From UBA1952 sp965246785 (GTDB taxonomy: Bacteria; Bacteroidota; Bacteroidia; Chitinophagales; Chitinophagaceae): a stretch of DNA of 64,000 nucleotides. The position numbers were made by a program, and so were the translations under genes. The notes under the pieces are model-generated. The model saw only the letters and a program-made list of their open reading frames with translations. It ran no database searches and had not been told where the DNA came from. Where the stretch lies: assembly GCA_965246785.1 (NCBI GenBank), contig CBDFFM010000033.1, positions 28,847 to 92,846 on the forward strand. Reading direction: 5' to 3'. This document shows positions 32,924 to 41,344 of this stretch, piece after piece (the first letter of the stretch is position 1; every line of letters starts with the position of its first letter).

Positions 32924-34342
32924 TTACTTCTTCTTATACTTTCCGATCAACTCCGCCACTGAAGCCCGTCGCAGATATTCCGGACTCAATTCTGTGAATA
33001 TCTTCACCCGCGTGGGCGCAACGCGCAGGCCGGCTTCTAATTGCAGCATCGCTTCCTTGATTTTGCCCTGCTCTATCAGCACTGCAGCGCTGTAGTAGTC
33101 AAAATCCGGCTTGTCGCCGCAATGGTCGCGGGCAATGGAGATTTGGGTCATCGCATCCTCGTAGTAGCCGGCTATGAACAGGCCGCGGATGAGGGCCACC
33201 CATGTACTCTTGTTACCTGGCTTCAGGCGCACCGCGTTCAGGTAGCAGACCAGCGCCTCATTCTTTACGTCCAGCTCCATCAGGCAATTGCCTATAGCCA
33301 TGCAGTAAGAAGCGTTCTCCTTATTCAGATGCAACGCTACGCTGTAAGACTTCACCGCCTTTTCCCACTGTTTTTCCCGCGCGTAGGTCTCGCCTATTTT
33401 GAAGAAGATGCCATCGTCCTGCGGCGAAAGCTGGGATGCCTGGCGGTAGTAATGCCGCGCCTTGCGGAAGTCTTTCTGCTTTTCGTAGCAGTAGCCCATT
33501 GCTTCAAAGATGACATCCTCCGGTTTAGCTATTTCCAAGTGCTTTGACAAGACTTCCAGCGCCTTCTCGTACCACTTCAGACGCATGTACGCGTCCGCCA
33601 TGTTGCGATAGGCAAACTCAAAGTTTTCGTCAATGGCAGTGCAGAACTCGTAAGCGTCAATCGCCTTCTCGTACAGCTTTAAACCTTGATATGCGGAGCC
33701 AAGGTTAAACCAGGCCAACGCATTGTAAGGGTCGTCGTCTGTGAGTGCCGTGTGCAGCTCCACACTTTCCTCGTTGCGGTCGTTGAATTCTGCCCAGAAG
33801 CATATTTTCTGCAGGGCCTCCTCGTTGCGCTTATCCAGCTTAATGATGCGCTTCAGCGTGTCAAATACTGCCTCAAACTCTTCGCACTCATCGTAAACGT
33901 CCGTAAGCTCCAGTAATATCTCCGCTTTGTCCTTGCCCTGAAAGTGGTGCGATTCGCTTTCCAGCCACTCGGCAGCATGATCGTGCTTGTTTTGCGATAG
34001 CAAAATGTCTGAACGCAGCAGGACTGCATCCAGGTTGTGGGCGTCGTATTGGTCAAGCTCATCCAGACATTTAAGTGCCTGCCCGAACTTCTGCGACTGC
34101 GTTAGAATCTCGGCGCGCAACAGCAGCACGCTGCCGGAGAAAGGATAGTAGGTGCGGGCAATATCGCAGGCTAATAGCGCCTGCTCCTCATTGCTGTTCT
34201 GGAAAAAATATTCAATGACGCGCTCGTATTCCTCCTCATCCATCATGCCTGCGGCTTCTCCGCGCTTCACCGCTTCGTAGCGGTTCAGGAGCTCGTCCAT
34301 GGAATCATACTCACCGTCTAAAAAATCATCATCTTCAAACAT
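32924..34342 (-). CDS. TPR-repeat protein
   Basis: A 472-residue, acidic, all-helical protein starting MFEDDDFLDGEYDSMDELLN. At least eight tetratricopeptide repeats are visible. The clearest are YNALAWFNLGSAYQGLKLYE-KAIDAYE, FEFAYRNMADAYMRLKWYEK, DDGIFFKIGETYAREKQWEK and ASYCMAIGNCLMELDVKNEA. There is no signal peptide or TM segment, so it is likely a cytosolic scaffold. TPR proteins mediate protein-protein contact; the partner is unknown. The ATG at 34342 is favoured over an upstream extension without repeats; a TATCTTTA word lies upstream. Confidence 0.85.
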   Translation of the reverse strand: MFEDDDFLDGEYDSMDELLNRYEAVKRGEAAGMMDEEEYERVIEYFFQNSNEEQALLACDIARTYYPFSGSVLLLRAEILTQSQKFGQALKCLDELDQYDAHNLDAVLLRSDILLSQNKHDHAAEWLESESHHFQGKDKAEILLELTDVYDECEEFEAVFDTLKRIIKLDKRNEEALQKICFWAEFNDRNEESVELHTALTDDDPYNALAWFNLGSAYQGLKLYEKAIDAYEFCTAIDENFEFAYRNMADAYMRLKWYEKALEVLSKHLEIAKPEDVIFEAMGYCYEKQKDFRKARHYYRQASQLSPQDDGIFFKIGETYAREKQWEKAVKSYSVALHLNKENASYCMAIGNCLMELDVKNEALVCYLNAVRLKPGNKSTWVALIRGLFIAGYYEDAMTQISIARDHCGDKPDFDYYSAAVLIEQGKIKEAMLQLEAGLRVAPTRVKIFTELSPEYLRRASVAELIGKYKKK

Positions 34343-34501
34343 GGCCGTTTTGTTTGTGTCTCCTAAAGATAAGGTAAGAGCGTGCCAATAGGGTAAAGGG
34401 CGCGTCAAAGAATGCACAGCTTTTCAACAGGATTCCGGCAGGTGATTTTCGGATGGCGGATTGCTGTAATTATACAATCCGTTTCCAATCCGGAATGCAG
34501 C

Positions 34502-35986
34502 TTAATTGTTTATCCGGTTACTCCCTGCGCTCTCATTCCAAAGCCTGTCTAAGGCTGTAATGATATAAGTTGCGCCTGCCGGCGAAACTGCATCAATGTA
34601 CTGTGTATCCGGCGTAAGGGCCAGAATGCGAGCGGCATTATTCAAGTCTATCTTCTCGCCTTTCTCGAAGCGATACACCCCGTAGCGCACCGCATCATTA
34701 CTTGGAGCCGGCGGTGTCCACTGCAGGAAGAATCCCGAAGCCGTCCTGCCTCCCTTCACCACCGGCGGCGGCGGCGCTAGCGAATCAATCCACCGCATCG
34801 GCGGCACCAGCGCTATCGTCTTTCCATATGCCTCCAGACTATCCCGGATCGGCGCCGTAATCTTATCCACGTTAGAAAGGCTGTACAGCACCCAGCCCGT
34901 GCCTGGCGCACCCTGCCGGGTGTCCTTTATCTGCGACAGAATCTCGCCCGTGCCAGCATACGCTCCGCGCTTATCCAGCATCCGGTAAAGGCCGAGGCCA
35001 AAGTACACCTGCCGCCCGAAACTCGCCTTGTCGCGCCACCACGCCATCAGCGTCTCAAAGGCTACGAGGCGGTGGCCGTGCTCCCAATAAAGCTGCGGCA
35101 GCAGATAATCTATCCAGCCCTTCTGCATCCAGAGGCGCACATCGGCGTAGAGGTCGTCGTAGTTCGTCTGGCCGCCGCGCGTGGGTGAGCCTGCGGTGTC
35201 CATGCTCGCATTGCGCCACACTCCGAACGGCGAGATGCCCAGCTTCACCCAGCGCTTCTGCACCTTGATGCGGTTGTTCAGGTTTTGGATGAAGACGTTG
35301 ACATTATTCCGTCGCCAGTCGTCCTTGCTCGCAATGCCGCCGGGATTGTATTTGAGAAAGCTTGCCGCATCACCAAACTGCACGCCTGCAATGCGGTAAG
35401 GGTAGAAGTAATCGTCCAGATGCACCGCGTCTATGTCGTAGTGCTTCACCACGTCTATAATCACATCCGTCACATACTCCCGCGCCTCCGGGATGCCGGG
35501 ATTCAGGTAGCTCTTGCCGCCGTAGGAAATCACCCATTCCGGGTGCAACCGCGTCACATGGGCTGGCGGGTTCGGGTTCTTCCGGCTATCCACCAGCGCG
35601 CGGAAGGGATTGAACCATGCATGAAACTCCATGCAGCGCTTATGCGCCTCCTCTACCATAAACTGGAGCGGGTCATACAGCGGAACCGGCGGCTGCCCCT
35701 GCTTGCCCGTCAGGTAATGGCTCCAGGGCTCTATCGTGGAAGGGTAAAATGCATCTGCAGCTGGCCGTATCTGTACAATGACTGCATTCATGCCCATACG
35801 CTTCATTTGGTCAAGGCGGCGGATAAAACTCTGGCGCTGCTCTTCTGCAGGCAAGCCCTGCTTCAGCGGCCAGTCAATATTGCCCACCGTAGCTATCCAC
35901 GCCGCGCGGAACTCGCGCTTCGGCGCCTGCGCAAAGCTTTGGACGCACAAGGCCGCTATCAATACATTTAGGAGAATGGAACGCAT
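34502..35986 (-). CDS. GHL10 family glycosyl-hydrolase-like lipoprotein/periplasmic protein
   Basis: A 494-residue protein with a signal peptide (MRSILLNVLIAALCVQSFAQ). The DUF187/GHL10 barrel follows: REFRAAWIATVGNIDWPLKQ, then MGMNAVIVQIRPAADAFYPS, FHAWFNPFRAL, IDAVHLDDYFYPYRIAG, KLGISPFGVWRN and WIDYLLPQLYWEHG. The D-D in HLDDYFYPY is the likely catalytic region. A C-terminal FN3-like part follows (GFFLQWTPPAPSNDAVRYGV). Family members are thought to act on cell-wall or other glycans in the envelope; the substrate is not established. A start 21 codons upstream is rejected in favour of the signal peptide start. Confidence 0.9.
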   Translation of the reverse strand: MRSILLNVLIAALCVQSFAQAPKREFRAAWIATVGNIDWPLKQGLPAEEQRQSFIRRLDQMKRMGMNAVIVQIRPAADAFYPSTIEPWSHYLTGKQGQPPVPLYDPLQFMVEEAHKRCMEFHAWFNPFRALVDSRKNPNPPAHVTRLHPEWVISYGGKSYLNPGIPEAREYVTDVIIDVVKHYDIDAVHLDDYFYPYRIAGVQFGDAASFLKYNPGGIASKDDWRRNNVNVFIQNLNNRIKVQKRWVKLGISPFGVWRNASMDTAGSPTRGGQTNYDDLYADVRLWMQKGWIDYLLPQLYWEHGHRLVAFETLMAWWRDKASFGRQVYFGLGLYRMLDKRGAYAGTGEILSQIKDTRQGAPGTGWVLYSLSNVDKITAPIRDSLEAYGKTIALVPPMRWIDSLAPPPPVVKGGRTASGFFLQWTPPAPSNDAVRYGVYRFEKGEKIDLNNAARILALTPDTQYIDAVSPAGATYIITALDRLWNESAGSNRINN

Positions 35987-35997
35987 AAGAAACCGCG

Positions 35998-36005
35998 CAA
36001 AAGTA
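35998..36005 (-). promoter_or_regulatory. -7 promoter element of the GHL10 gene
   Basis: Minus-strand TACTTTTG matches TAnnTTTG exactly, 11 bases before the ATG. Confidence 0.6.
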
Positions 36006-36016
36006 CCGGCCCTAAA

Positions 36017-36046
36017 AGAAAAGGCCGGCCAATAGGGCCGGACTTT
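36017..36046 (-). terminator. Terminator after the DUF5606 gene
   Basis: On the minus strand AAAGTCCGGCCC pairs with GGCCGGCCTT, followed by TTCTTTT; it sits immediately upstream of the next gene's promoter element. Confidence 0.75.
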
Positions 36047-36068
36047 CACTATTCAGGTTGTAAATGGC

Positions 36069-36728
36069 TTACTCGTCTTCTGCAGGCCTCTTCTTAGCCG
36101 CTTTTTTCGGCGCAGCCTCACCCTCTGCATTCTTCTTAGCTGCTGTTTTCTTCGCTGGCTTTTCATCATTGCCTTCATCTGATGCCGCCTTCTTAGTGCG
36201 GGCTTTTTTAGGCTGCTTCTCGCCTTCTTCTACCAGCGGCATATCGTTATCACCCTCCTTGTCATGCTCGGCTATCTGCACATCGCCTTCGGCGGGCATA
36301 GCGGCGGCATCTTCCGGCGCGCCCTCATGCTCAGCGGCGTTCATGGCCGAAAAACCCATCAGCTCCGCGCCTTTCAATATCTCAAACCACTTCAGCATCT
36401 TCTTCATGTCGCTCGTATAGACGCGGTCTTCGTCCATATCCGGATAGACCTCGCCGAAGTAGGCACGGATGGCGTTATTATCCGCCTTCGCGTCCGGGCG
36501 CGACGTAGAGCTTTCCTTCATGGCCTGCAGCACATCATGCAGACGCACATTAGAGCCTGTCGTGTAGATTTCAATGCTCTCAAGGGGCGTTACATTGTGC
36601 TGGCGGCTGGAAATAAACTTTGAGCTGCCGTCGCCGAGCGAGCGCACAATCGCGCCATCGCTTTTGGTGGAGAGGAGTTGATAAAGTCCGCCGAGGCCGG
36701 TAACTGCTACGATTTCTCTGTACTGCAT
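36069..36728 (-). CDS. DUF5606 family protein with a Lys/Ala/Glu-rich tail
   Basis: A 219-residue protein. The first 135 residues match the Bacteroidota family DUF5606: IVAVTGLGGLYQLLSTKSDG, then SLGDGSSKFISSRQHNVTPL, IEIYTTGSNVRLHDVLQAM and a helical part with NAIRAYFGEVYPDMDEDRVY. The last 85 residues are low-complexity Lys/Ala/Glu/Pro (KKAAKKRPAEDE-like), similar to tails that bind nucleic acid or stay disordered. Function is unknown. An exact -7 element lies 21 bases upstream and a terminator directly follows. Confidence 0.85.
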   Translation of the reverse strand: MQYREIVAVTGLGGLYQLLSTKSDGAIVRSLGDGSSKFISSRQHNVTPLESIEIYTTGSNVRLHDVLQAMKESSTSRPDAKADNNAIRAYFGEVYPDMDEDRVYTSDMKKMLKWFEILKGAELMGFSAMNAAEHEGAPEDAAAMPAEGDVQIAEHDKEGDNDMPLVEEGEKQPKKARTKKAASDEGNDEKPAKKTAAKKNAEGEAAPKKAAKKRPAEDE

Positions 36729-36749
36729 GGGATTTTATTGGAAGGAGGG

Positions 36750-36757
36750 CAAATGTA
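36750..36757 (-). promoter_or_regulatory. -7 promoter element of the DUF5606 gene
   Basis: Minus-strand TACATTTG matches TAnnTTTG exactly. Confidence 0.6.
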
Positions 36758-36828
36758 AGGTCAGGCGGTGAAGGTTGAACAAGTTGGATAATTGAGCGGG
36801 CCGTGGTCTGTTGCACTAACTTTCCAAC

Positions 36829-37098
36829 ATGAAAAAGCTGCTGCAATTATTCCTTTTGCTAACCTTCACCGGATGCGCCGGCGGCTGGACGGATGATGAT
36901 AAGAAAGGTTTGCGCACGGATTGTTTAGAACAATCACGCAATCAAATCGGCGAGGACAAAGCCGGGAAGTATTGCGACTGTTTTGTAGAAAGCATGGTGA
37001 AGACTTATCCCGTTTTTAATGACGTGATGGAGCATTATAAAAGCGATTCGGTAGAAAAGCTGAAGGCGCATTGCCGTCAGCAGGTGGGGCTGCCGTAG
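36829..37098 (+). CDS. Small lipoprotein, unknown function
   Basis: An 89-residue protein with lipoprotein signal MKKLLQLFLLLTFTGCAGG; Cys-16 is the likely lipidated residue. The mature part is helical with four further Cys (TDCLEQSRN, KYCDCFVESMVKTYP and HCRQQVG), a spacing seen in small Bacteroidota lipoproteins annotated only as hypothetical. A TAACTTTC word just before the ATG resembles the -7 element. Confidence 0.75.
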   Translation: MKKLLQLFLLLTFTGCAGGWTDDDKKGLRTDCLEQSRNQIGEDKAGKYCDCFVESMVKTYPVFNDVMEHYKSDSVEKLKAHCRQQVGLP

Positions 37099-37113
37099 CG
37101 AAGCGTCGCATCC

Positions 37114-38277
37114 CTACGCGGACATGAACTTCATCCCCTGCTTCGCTGCGCGCCGCAGCAGTACAGAGGCACGGTAGCGGTCTTCGCCATATTGGTGGTA
37201 GAGATTATCCAGAACCAGCAGGGCGTGGCCGGCCTCCCACTCATCGCACCAGGCGAGGAGGCCTTTGGGGTAATTGACGCCTTTGGTCATGGCCAATTCC
37301 AAATCCTGCGCGGTTGCGATGTTCAGGTATAGCGCTTCTATAGCTTCATTAATCAGCATCGCTACCATGCGCTCCACGATTTGTCCGCCGAGCACCTCGT
37401 CCTTTGTTGGTTCGGGCAGAGCGTCGCCTTCGGCGTAATTGTAGAATCCGCGGCCGGTTTTGCGGCCCAGCCAGCCGGCTTCTAAGAGCCTTTTTTGGGA
37501 GAATGAAGGCTTGTAGCGTGGGTCGTAGAAAAAGGACTGGAAGACGGTTTCGGTGACGATGTAATTCACGTCGTGGCCGATGTAATCCATGAGCGTGAAT
37601 GGGCCCATTCGGAAGCCGCCAATTGCGGTGAGTGCCCAGTCAATCGTCGCCATGTCGGCGATGCCTTCTTCATAAATGCGCAGGGCCTCGCCGTAGAATG
37701 GCCGCGCTACGCGATTGACGATGAAGCCGGGGGTGTCCTTGGCGATGACAGGAATTTTGCCCCAGCTTTTCATTAATTCTTTTGCATCCGCAAGCGTCTT
37801 TTCATTCGTCTGAATGGCGGGGATGACTTCCACCAAAGCCATTAGCGGCGGCGGATTGAAGAAGTGGAGGCCCAGCACGCGCTCCGGCTTTGCGCAGGAA
37901 GCGGCGATGGCGGTGACGGATAGCGAAGAGGTGTTTGTAGCCAACACGCATTCGTCGCAAACCTGCTTTTCCAGCGCGGCGAATACCTGCTGCTTGACGC
38001 CGAGATTCTCAACGATGGCTTCAATGACGAGGGAGCAATCGGCGAGGTCGTTGAGGTTATTGGTAAAGGAAAAGCGGGCGAGAATTTCTTCGGCATTTGT
38101 GAGCTTGCCTTTTTCCTGGAGCTTGTTGAGCGTTGCTGTGAGGCTGCTCTTGGCTTTGCCTAAAGCGCCTGCATTATTATCATAAACAACGACGGTGTGG
38201 CCTGCCATTGCCGCCACTTGCGCGATGCCCGCGCCCATGGCGCCGGAGCCTATGATGCCTGTTTGTTTGGGTTGCAT
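37114..38277 (-). CDS. 3-hydroxyacyl-CoA dehydrogenase (PaaH/3-hydroxybutyryl-CoA dehydrogenase type)
   Basis: A 387-residue enzyme that oxidises 3-hydroxyacyl-CoA with NAD. The Rossmann start is GIIGSGAMGAGIAQVAAMAG; then ATNTSSLSVTAIAASCAKPE and VLGLHFFNPPPLMALVEVIP (catalytic His). GFIVNRVARPFYGEALRIYE opens the first C-terminal domain (about 185-285). A second, shorter C-terminal domain (MVAMLINEAIEALYLNIATA, GVNYPKGLLAWCDEWE) makes it longer than a plain 3-hydroxybutyryl-CoA dehydrogenase and closer to PaaH. The neighbouring PaaE-like reductase supports an aromatic/acyl-CoA role, but no paa oxygenase genes are in view. Confidence 0.88.
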   Translation of the reverse strand: MQPKQTGIIGSGAMGAGIAQVAAMAGHTVVVYDNNAGALGKAKSSLTATLNKLQEKGKLTNAEEILARFSFTNNLNDLADCSLVIEAIVENLGVKQQVFAALEKQVCDECVLATNTSSLSVTAIAASCAKPERVLGLHFFNPPPLMALVEVIPAIQTNEKTLADAKELMKSWGKIPVIAKDTPGFIVNRVARPFYGEALRIYEEGIADMATIDWALTAIGGFRMGPFTLMDYIGHDVNYIVTETVFQSFFYDPRYKPSFSQKRLLEAGWLGRKTGRGFYNYAEGDALPEPTKDEVLGGQIVERMVAMLINEAIEALYLNIATAQDLELAMTKGVNYPKGLLAWCDEWEAGHALLVLDNLYHQYGEDRYRASVLLRRAAKQGMKFMSA

Positions 38278-38341
38278 GAAGGATAGTTACGGTTACGGCT
38301 ATGGCTTGATGAACGATACTACTTAGATGCTACTTATAATT

Positions 38342-38428
38342 CAGCGACTTTGTCATTCCCGCAGGGAATCTATTGTCTCGCAGCGTCTGTGAGATTCCCT
38401 GCGGGAATGACAAAGTTTGGGCGAGCAG
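38342..38428. repeat. Palindromic intergenic element (TCATTCCCG family), copy 2, with extra inverted arms
   Basis: The same unit as 25651-25749: cagcgactttgtcattcccg then cagggaatct, mirrored by agattccctgcgggaatgac. It is followed downstream by cgctgcgagggaatagattc, an 18/20 inverted copy of gaatctattgtctcgcagcg at its centre. Then comes a third palindromic piece, ttgtcctgaacttgtttcag and gatgacaaagtcgctg, to about 38500. The 265-base gap between the genes is thus almost all repeat. Confidence 0.8.
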
Positions 38429-38542
38429 CCCGTTCGCTGCGAGGGAATAGATTCTTTCAGAAACTTGTCCTGAACTTGTTTCAGGATGACAAAGTCGCTG
38501 TGGCCTTTGTGGGTGAGTAAAGATTTGGCGAGCGATGACTGG

Positions 38543-39559
38543 TTATGAGGCTTGCTGTTTCTTCAATTTCAAAATGCTCCAATCCGTTTCCTCCGCCACA
38601 ATCGTATTCACCAGTGTGCCGAGGCCGTCAATTTCCATCCTCACCATATCGCCTGGCTGTAGCCATTGCGGTTTGAAGGCAGGGTCGTTCAGCAGGCCGG
38701 TGCCGTTTAATTCCAGAAAACAGCCGGTACCAACCGTGCCGCTGCCAATCACCTCACCAGGAAGAATGTCCACGCCATAAGCACAGCGCTCAATGATTTC
38801 GGCGAATGTCCAGTCCATATCGCCCATGCTGCCTTCGGAAACGAGCTTGTCGTTTACCCAGCAGCGCATTTTAAGGTCATAGCTCGCACCGATGTGGTCT
38901 GGATGTGGTTCTTTTCTGAATGGCTCCAGCTCATCGGCAGTCACCAGCATCGGGCCTATTACTGTGGAGAAATCCTTGCCTTTCGCCGGGCCGAGGTTCA
39001 GGAGCATTTCTTCCATCTGCAAGGTGCGGGCGCTCATGTCGTTCATAATCATGTAGCCTGCGATATAGTCGTCTGCTTCTTCTGCTTTGATGTTGCGGCC
39101 GCCCTTGCAGGTGATAATGGCTGCCTCCAGCTCAAAGTCCAGCTTCTGCAAATGGTCGGGCATCACGGGGATGGGGCCGGGGCCTTGAATGGCGTTGTGA
39201 TTGGTGAAGTAGAAGATGGGATACTGGTCAAACTCGGCAATCATATCCACCTTGCGATTACGGCGCGCAGCAGCTACGTGCTGACGGAAGGCGTAACCGT
39301 CACGGCAGGATGTCGGACGCGGCAGCGGTGCCATAACGGGCGCGCTCATCAGTGAGGCGTAGGTCATCACCGGATTTTTGCCGGAGGCAATGTCGGCGGC
39401 AACTTCCTTCGCAATCGGCGAGAGCTCTTCCCAACCCTGCAATAGTTCCATCATGGTACGCGGCAGGCGGGTGTTAGCCATGTCAGTGTCGTAGAGATTA
39501 TCGTTGACGCAGAAGGCGAGTTGCTCGCGGCCTTCTTTGGCGTAGGTGACCAGTTTCAT
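38543..39559 (-). CDS. Fumarylacetoacetate hydrolase family protein
   Basis: A 338-residue protein starting MKLVTYAKEGREQLAFCVND. The catalytic half has DGYAFRQHVAAARRNR, then LDFELEAAIITCKGGRNIKA (metal-binding Glu pair) and IAGYMIMNDMSARTLQMEEM (metal-binding Asp), TVIGPMLVTADEL, and LPGEVIGSGTVGTGCFLELN near the end. It is shorter than classical fumarylacetoacetase; family members cleave C-C bonds or hydrate 2-oxo acids in aromatic catabolism. The upstream start used by a longer frame lies in palindromic repeat sequence and is rejected. A TACTTTTA word lies upstream. It is divergent from the PaaE-like gene. Confidence 0.88.
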   Translation of the reverse strand: MKLVTYAKEGREQLAFCVNDNLYDTDMANTRLPRTMMELLQGWEELSPIAKEVAADIASGKNPVMTYASLMSAPVMAPLPRPTSCRDGYAFRQHVAAARRNRKVDMIAEFDQYPIFYFTNHNAIQGPGPIPVMPDHLQKLDFELEAAIITCKGGRNIKAEEADDYIAGYMIMNDMSARTLQMEEMLLNLGPAKGKDFSTVIGPMLVTADELEPFRKEPHPDHIGASYDLKMRCWVNDKLVSEGSMGDMDWTFAEIIERCAYGVDILPGEVIGSGTVGTGCFLELNGTGLLNDPAFKPQWLQPGDMVRMEIDGLGTLVNTIVAEETDWSILKLKKQQAS

Positions 39560-39576
39560 AGTGGCGTAAAAGTATA

Positions 39577-39613
39577 GACTTGCCAAGTCCCGAAAGGGAA
39601 GACTTGGCAAGTC
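39577..39613. repeat. ACTTGNCAAGT palindrome, hairpin A
   Basis: gacttgccaagtc and gacttggcaagtc are complementary arms around ccgaaaggga. The unit sits between the divergent FAH-family and paaE-like genes. Confidence 0.75.
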
Positions 39614-39628
39614 GGTTGCGGGTGGGTT

Positions 39629-39665
39629 GGACTTGGCAAGTCTTCCTTCGGGACTTGCCAAGTCC
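39629..39665. repeat. ACTTGNCAAGT palindrome, hairpin B
   Basis: ggacttggcaagtc pairs with gacttgccaagtcc around ttccttcgg. It is the second copy of the same palindrome, in the promoter region of the paaE-like gene; a third relative is at 60722-60756. Confidence 0.75.
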
Positions 39666-39680
39666 GGTTACCTTCGCGGC

Positions 39681-40778
39681 ATGTCAGCATTGCGGTTTTA
39701 TGAACTAAGTGTTTCAGATGTACGGCAGGAGACGCCGGATTGTGTTTCGGTGGCTTTGGCTGTGCCGGAAGATTTAAAAGAAACATTCGCTTTTACGCCC
39801 GGCCAGTATCTCACCTTTAAAGTCGGCATTGCCGGACAGGAAATCCGCCGCTCTTATTCCATCTGTACCGCTCCGGCGGATGGCGAATTACGTGTTGCCA
39901 TTAAGGCCGTGAAGGGCGGCAAGTTTTCCACAGTCGCTAATACAATGCTGAAGAAGGGCGATGTGCTGGAGGCGATGCCGCCGATGGGCAAGTTCACGCC
40001 TAAAGAACGCGCCGCGGCGCGTTCCTACGGGAAACAGTACCTCGCATTCGCAGCCGGCTCCGGCATTACGCCGATGATGAGCATTATCAAAGACGTTTTG
40101 CAGCGCGAGCCAGACAGTCAGTTCACGCTTGTCTATGGGAACCGGAACCGCAATACCATCATCTTCCGCGAAGAAATAGAAGGTTTAAAAAACCGTTACA
40201 TGCAGCGCCTGCGTGTATATCATGTGTTGAGCCGCGAACTGATGGATGTGCCGCTCTTTAACGGCCGCATTGATGCTGAGAAATGCGGACAGTTTTGTGA
40301 AAGGTTGATTGATTTAAAGAAGGTGGATGAAGCATTTCTCTGCGGCCCGGAAGAGATGATTCTTTCCGTTCGGGAAAAGCTCATTTCACTTGGGATGCCA
40401 CAAGGCTCTGTGCATCTGGAACTCTTCTCTTCACCCGACCAGCCGAAGGTGCAACACCAGAAGTGGAAGGAAGAACACGCCGAAGCAACCGGCCCAACGA
40501 GTAAGGTGAGCATCCGCTTGGACGGCGTCACCTTTGAGCTGGAGCTCGCGTACAACGGCGATAACATTCTGGATGCCGCTTTGGCACATGGCGCAGACTT
40601 GCCTTATGCCTGCAAGGGCGGCGTATGCAGCACCTGCCGCGCAAAGATTACAGAGGGCGCAGTGGAAATGGAGGTGAACTATGCGCTGGAGCCGGATGAG
40701 GTTGCGAAGGGCTATGTGCTTACCTGCCAGAGCCATCCGAAGACGGAGCGGGTGGTGGTGGATTTTGATGCGCGGTAA
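39681..40778 (+). CDS. paaE: PaaE-like flavin/2Fe-2S oxidoreductase (phenylacetyl-CoA epoxidase reductase type)
   Basis: A 365-residue NAD(P)H-dependent reductase. The FAD-binding domain (about 1-105) has GQYLTFKV and RRSYSICTAP (R-x-Y-S). The NAD domain (about 110-230) has FAAGSGITPMMSIIK and AFLCGPEEMI. The C-terminal plant-type ferredoxin domain has CKGGVCSTC plus a later Cys in VLTCQSHPK, the four ligands of a 2Fe-2S cluster. This order is that of PaaE/HmpX, which passes electrons to the PaaABCD oxygenase. The oxygenase genes are not in the window, so the partner could differ. A TACCTTCG word lies just upstream. Confidence 0.85.
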   Translation: MSALRFYELSVSDVRQETPDCVSVALAVPEDLKETFAFTPGQYLTFKVGIAGQEIRRSYSICTAPADGELRVAIKAVKGGKFSTVANTMLKKGDVLEAMPPMGKFTPKERAAARSYGKQYLAFAAGSGITPMMSIIKDVLQREPDSQFTLVYGNRNRNTIIFREEIEGLKNRYMQRLRVYHVLSRELMDVPLFNGRIDAEKCGQFCERLIDLKKVDEAFLCGPEEMILSVREKLISLGMPQGSVHLELFSSPDQPKVQHQKWKEEHAEATGPTSKVSIRLDGVTFELELAYNGDNILDAALAHGADLPYACKGGVCSTCRAKITEGAVEMEVNYALEPDEVAKGYVLTCQSHPKTERVVVDFDAR

Positions 40779-40793
40779 GTGGTAGTGGTAGTT

Positions 40794-40848
40794 GAGTCCC
40801 GAAGGGACGGCCGAAATAATAGCCGCGGGTTTCTAACCCGTGGGAAAT
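40794..40848. repeat. Left inverted repeat of the transposase element
   Basis: 55 bases, near-identical to the reverse complement of 41345-41399. It contains two small hairpins: gtcccgaagggac and cgggtttctaacccg. Confidence 0.85.
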
Positions 40849-40861
40849 GGGAATGGGATGC

Positions 40862-41326
40862 TTACACCGGCTCATGAAAAATAAACCGCGGGTCGTACTC
40901 TACACCAAAGGCATCCAGCATCTGCACATACTCCTCCAAAAACTTTTGCCGCTCATGATGCTTTTGCTGATTCGCGACGTAGTTATAAACCTGTTGTTTC
41001 TGAGAGTGGCTATAGGTAAAGCAGCCAAATCCCTCCTGCCACGCAAATTTCCGGCCCTCAATAAATACCTCCTCGTTCAGCCACTTAGACGACTTTGCCT
41101 TCACTACCTGCATGATGTCTGAAACATTGAGCGACGGGCGGATGCCGAAAAAACAGTGGACGTGGTCACTAATGCCATTGACGATATAGGGTTTTCCACC
41201 CGCCTCAGTAATCAAGGTAGCGATGACTGCGTAGAGCCTGGCTTCCCAAGCCGGCGCAATCAGAGCGTTGCGGTATTTAACGGCGAATACCGTTTGGACG
41301 TACATCTGGGAAAAGGTGCCGGGCAT
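40862..41326 (-). CDS. IS200/IS605-like Y1 transposase (RAYT/REP-associated type)
   Basis: A 154-residue HUH-Y1 nuclease. It starts MPGTFSQMYVQTVFAVKYRN. The HUH motif is H55-x-H57 in ISDHVHCFFGI, and the catalytic tyrosine is Y116 in VYNYVANQQKHH. The mid region has WLNEEVFIEGRKFAWQEGFG. Such enzymes cut and rejoin single-stranded DNA at hairpins. The C-terminal tail (FLEEYVQMLDAFGVEYDPRF) is common in Bacteroidota members. The ATG at 41326 is used; a longer frame would run into the terminal repeat. All catalytic residues are present. Confidence 0.9.
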   Translation of the reverse strand: MPGTFSQMYVQTVFAVKYRNALIAPAWEARLYAVIATLITEAGGKPYIVNGISDHVHCFFGIRPSLNVSDIMQVVKAKSSKWLNEEVFIEGRKFAWQEGFGCFTYSHSQKQQVYNYVANQQKHHERQKFLEEYVQMLDAFGVEYDPRFIFHEPV

Positions 41327-41344
41327 AAATAATTTTGTTGTTTT

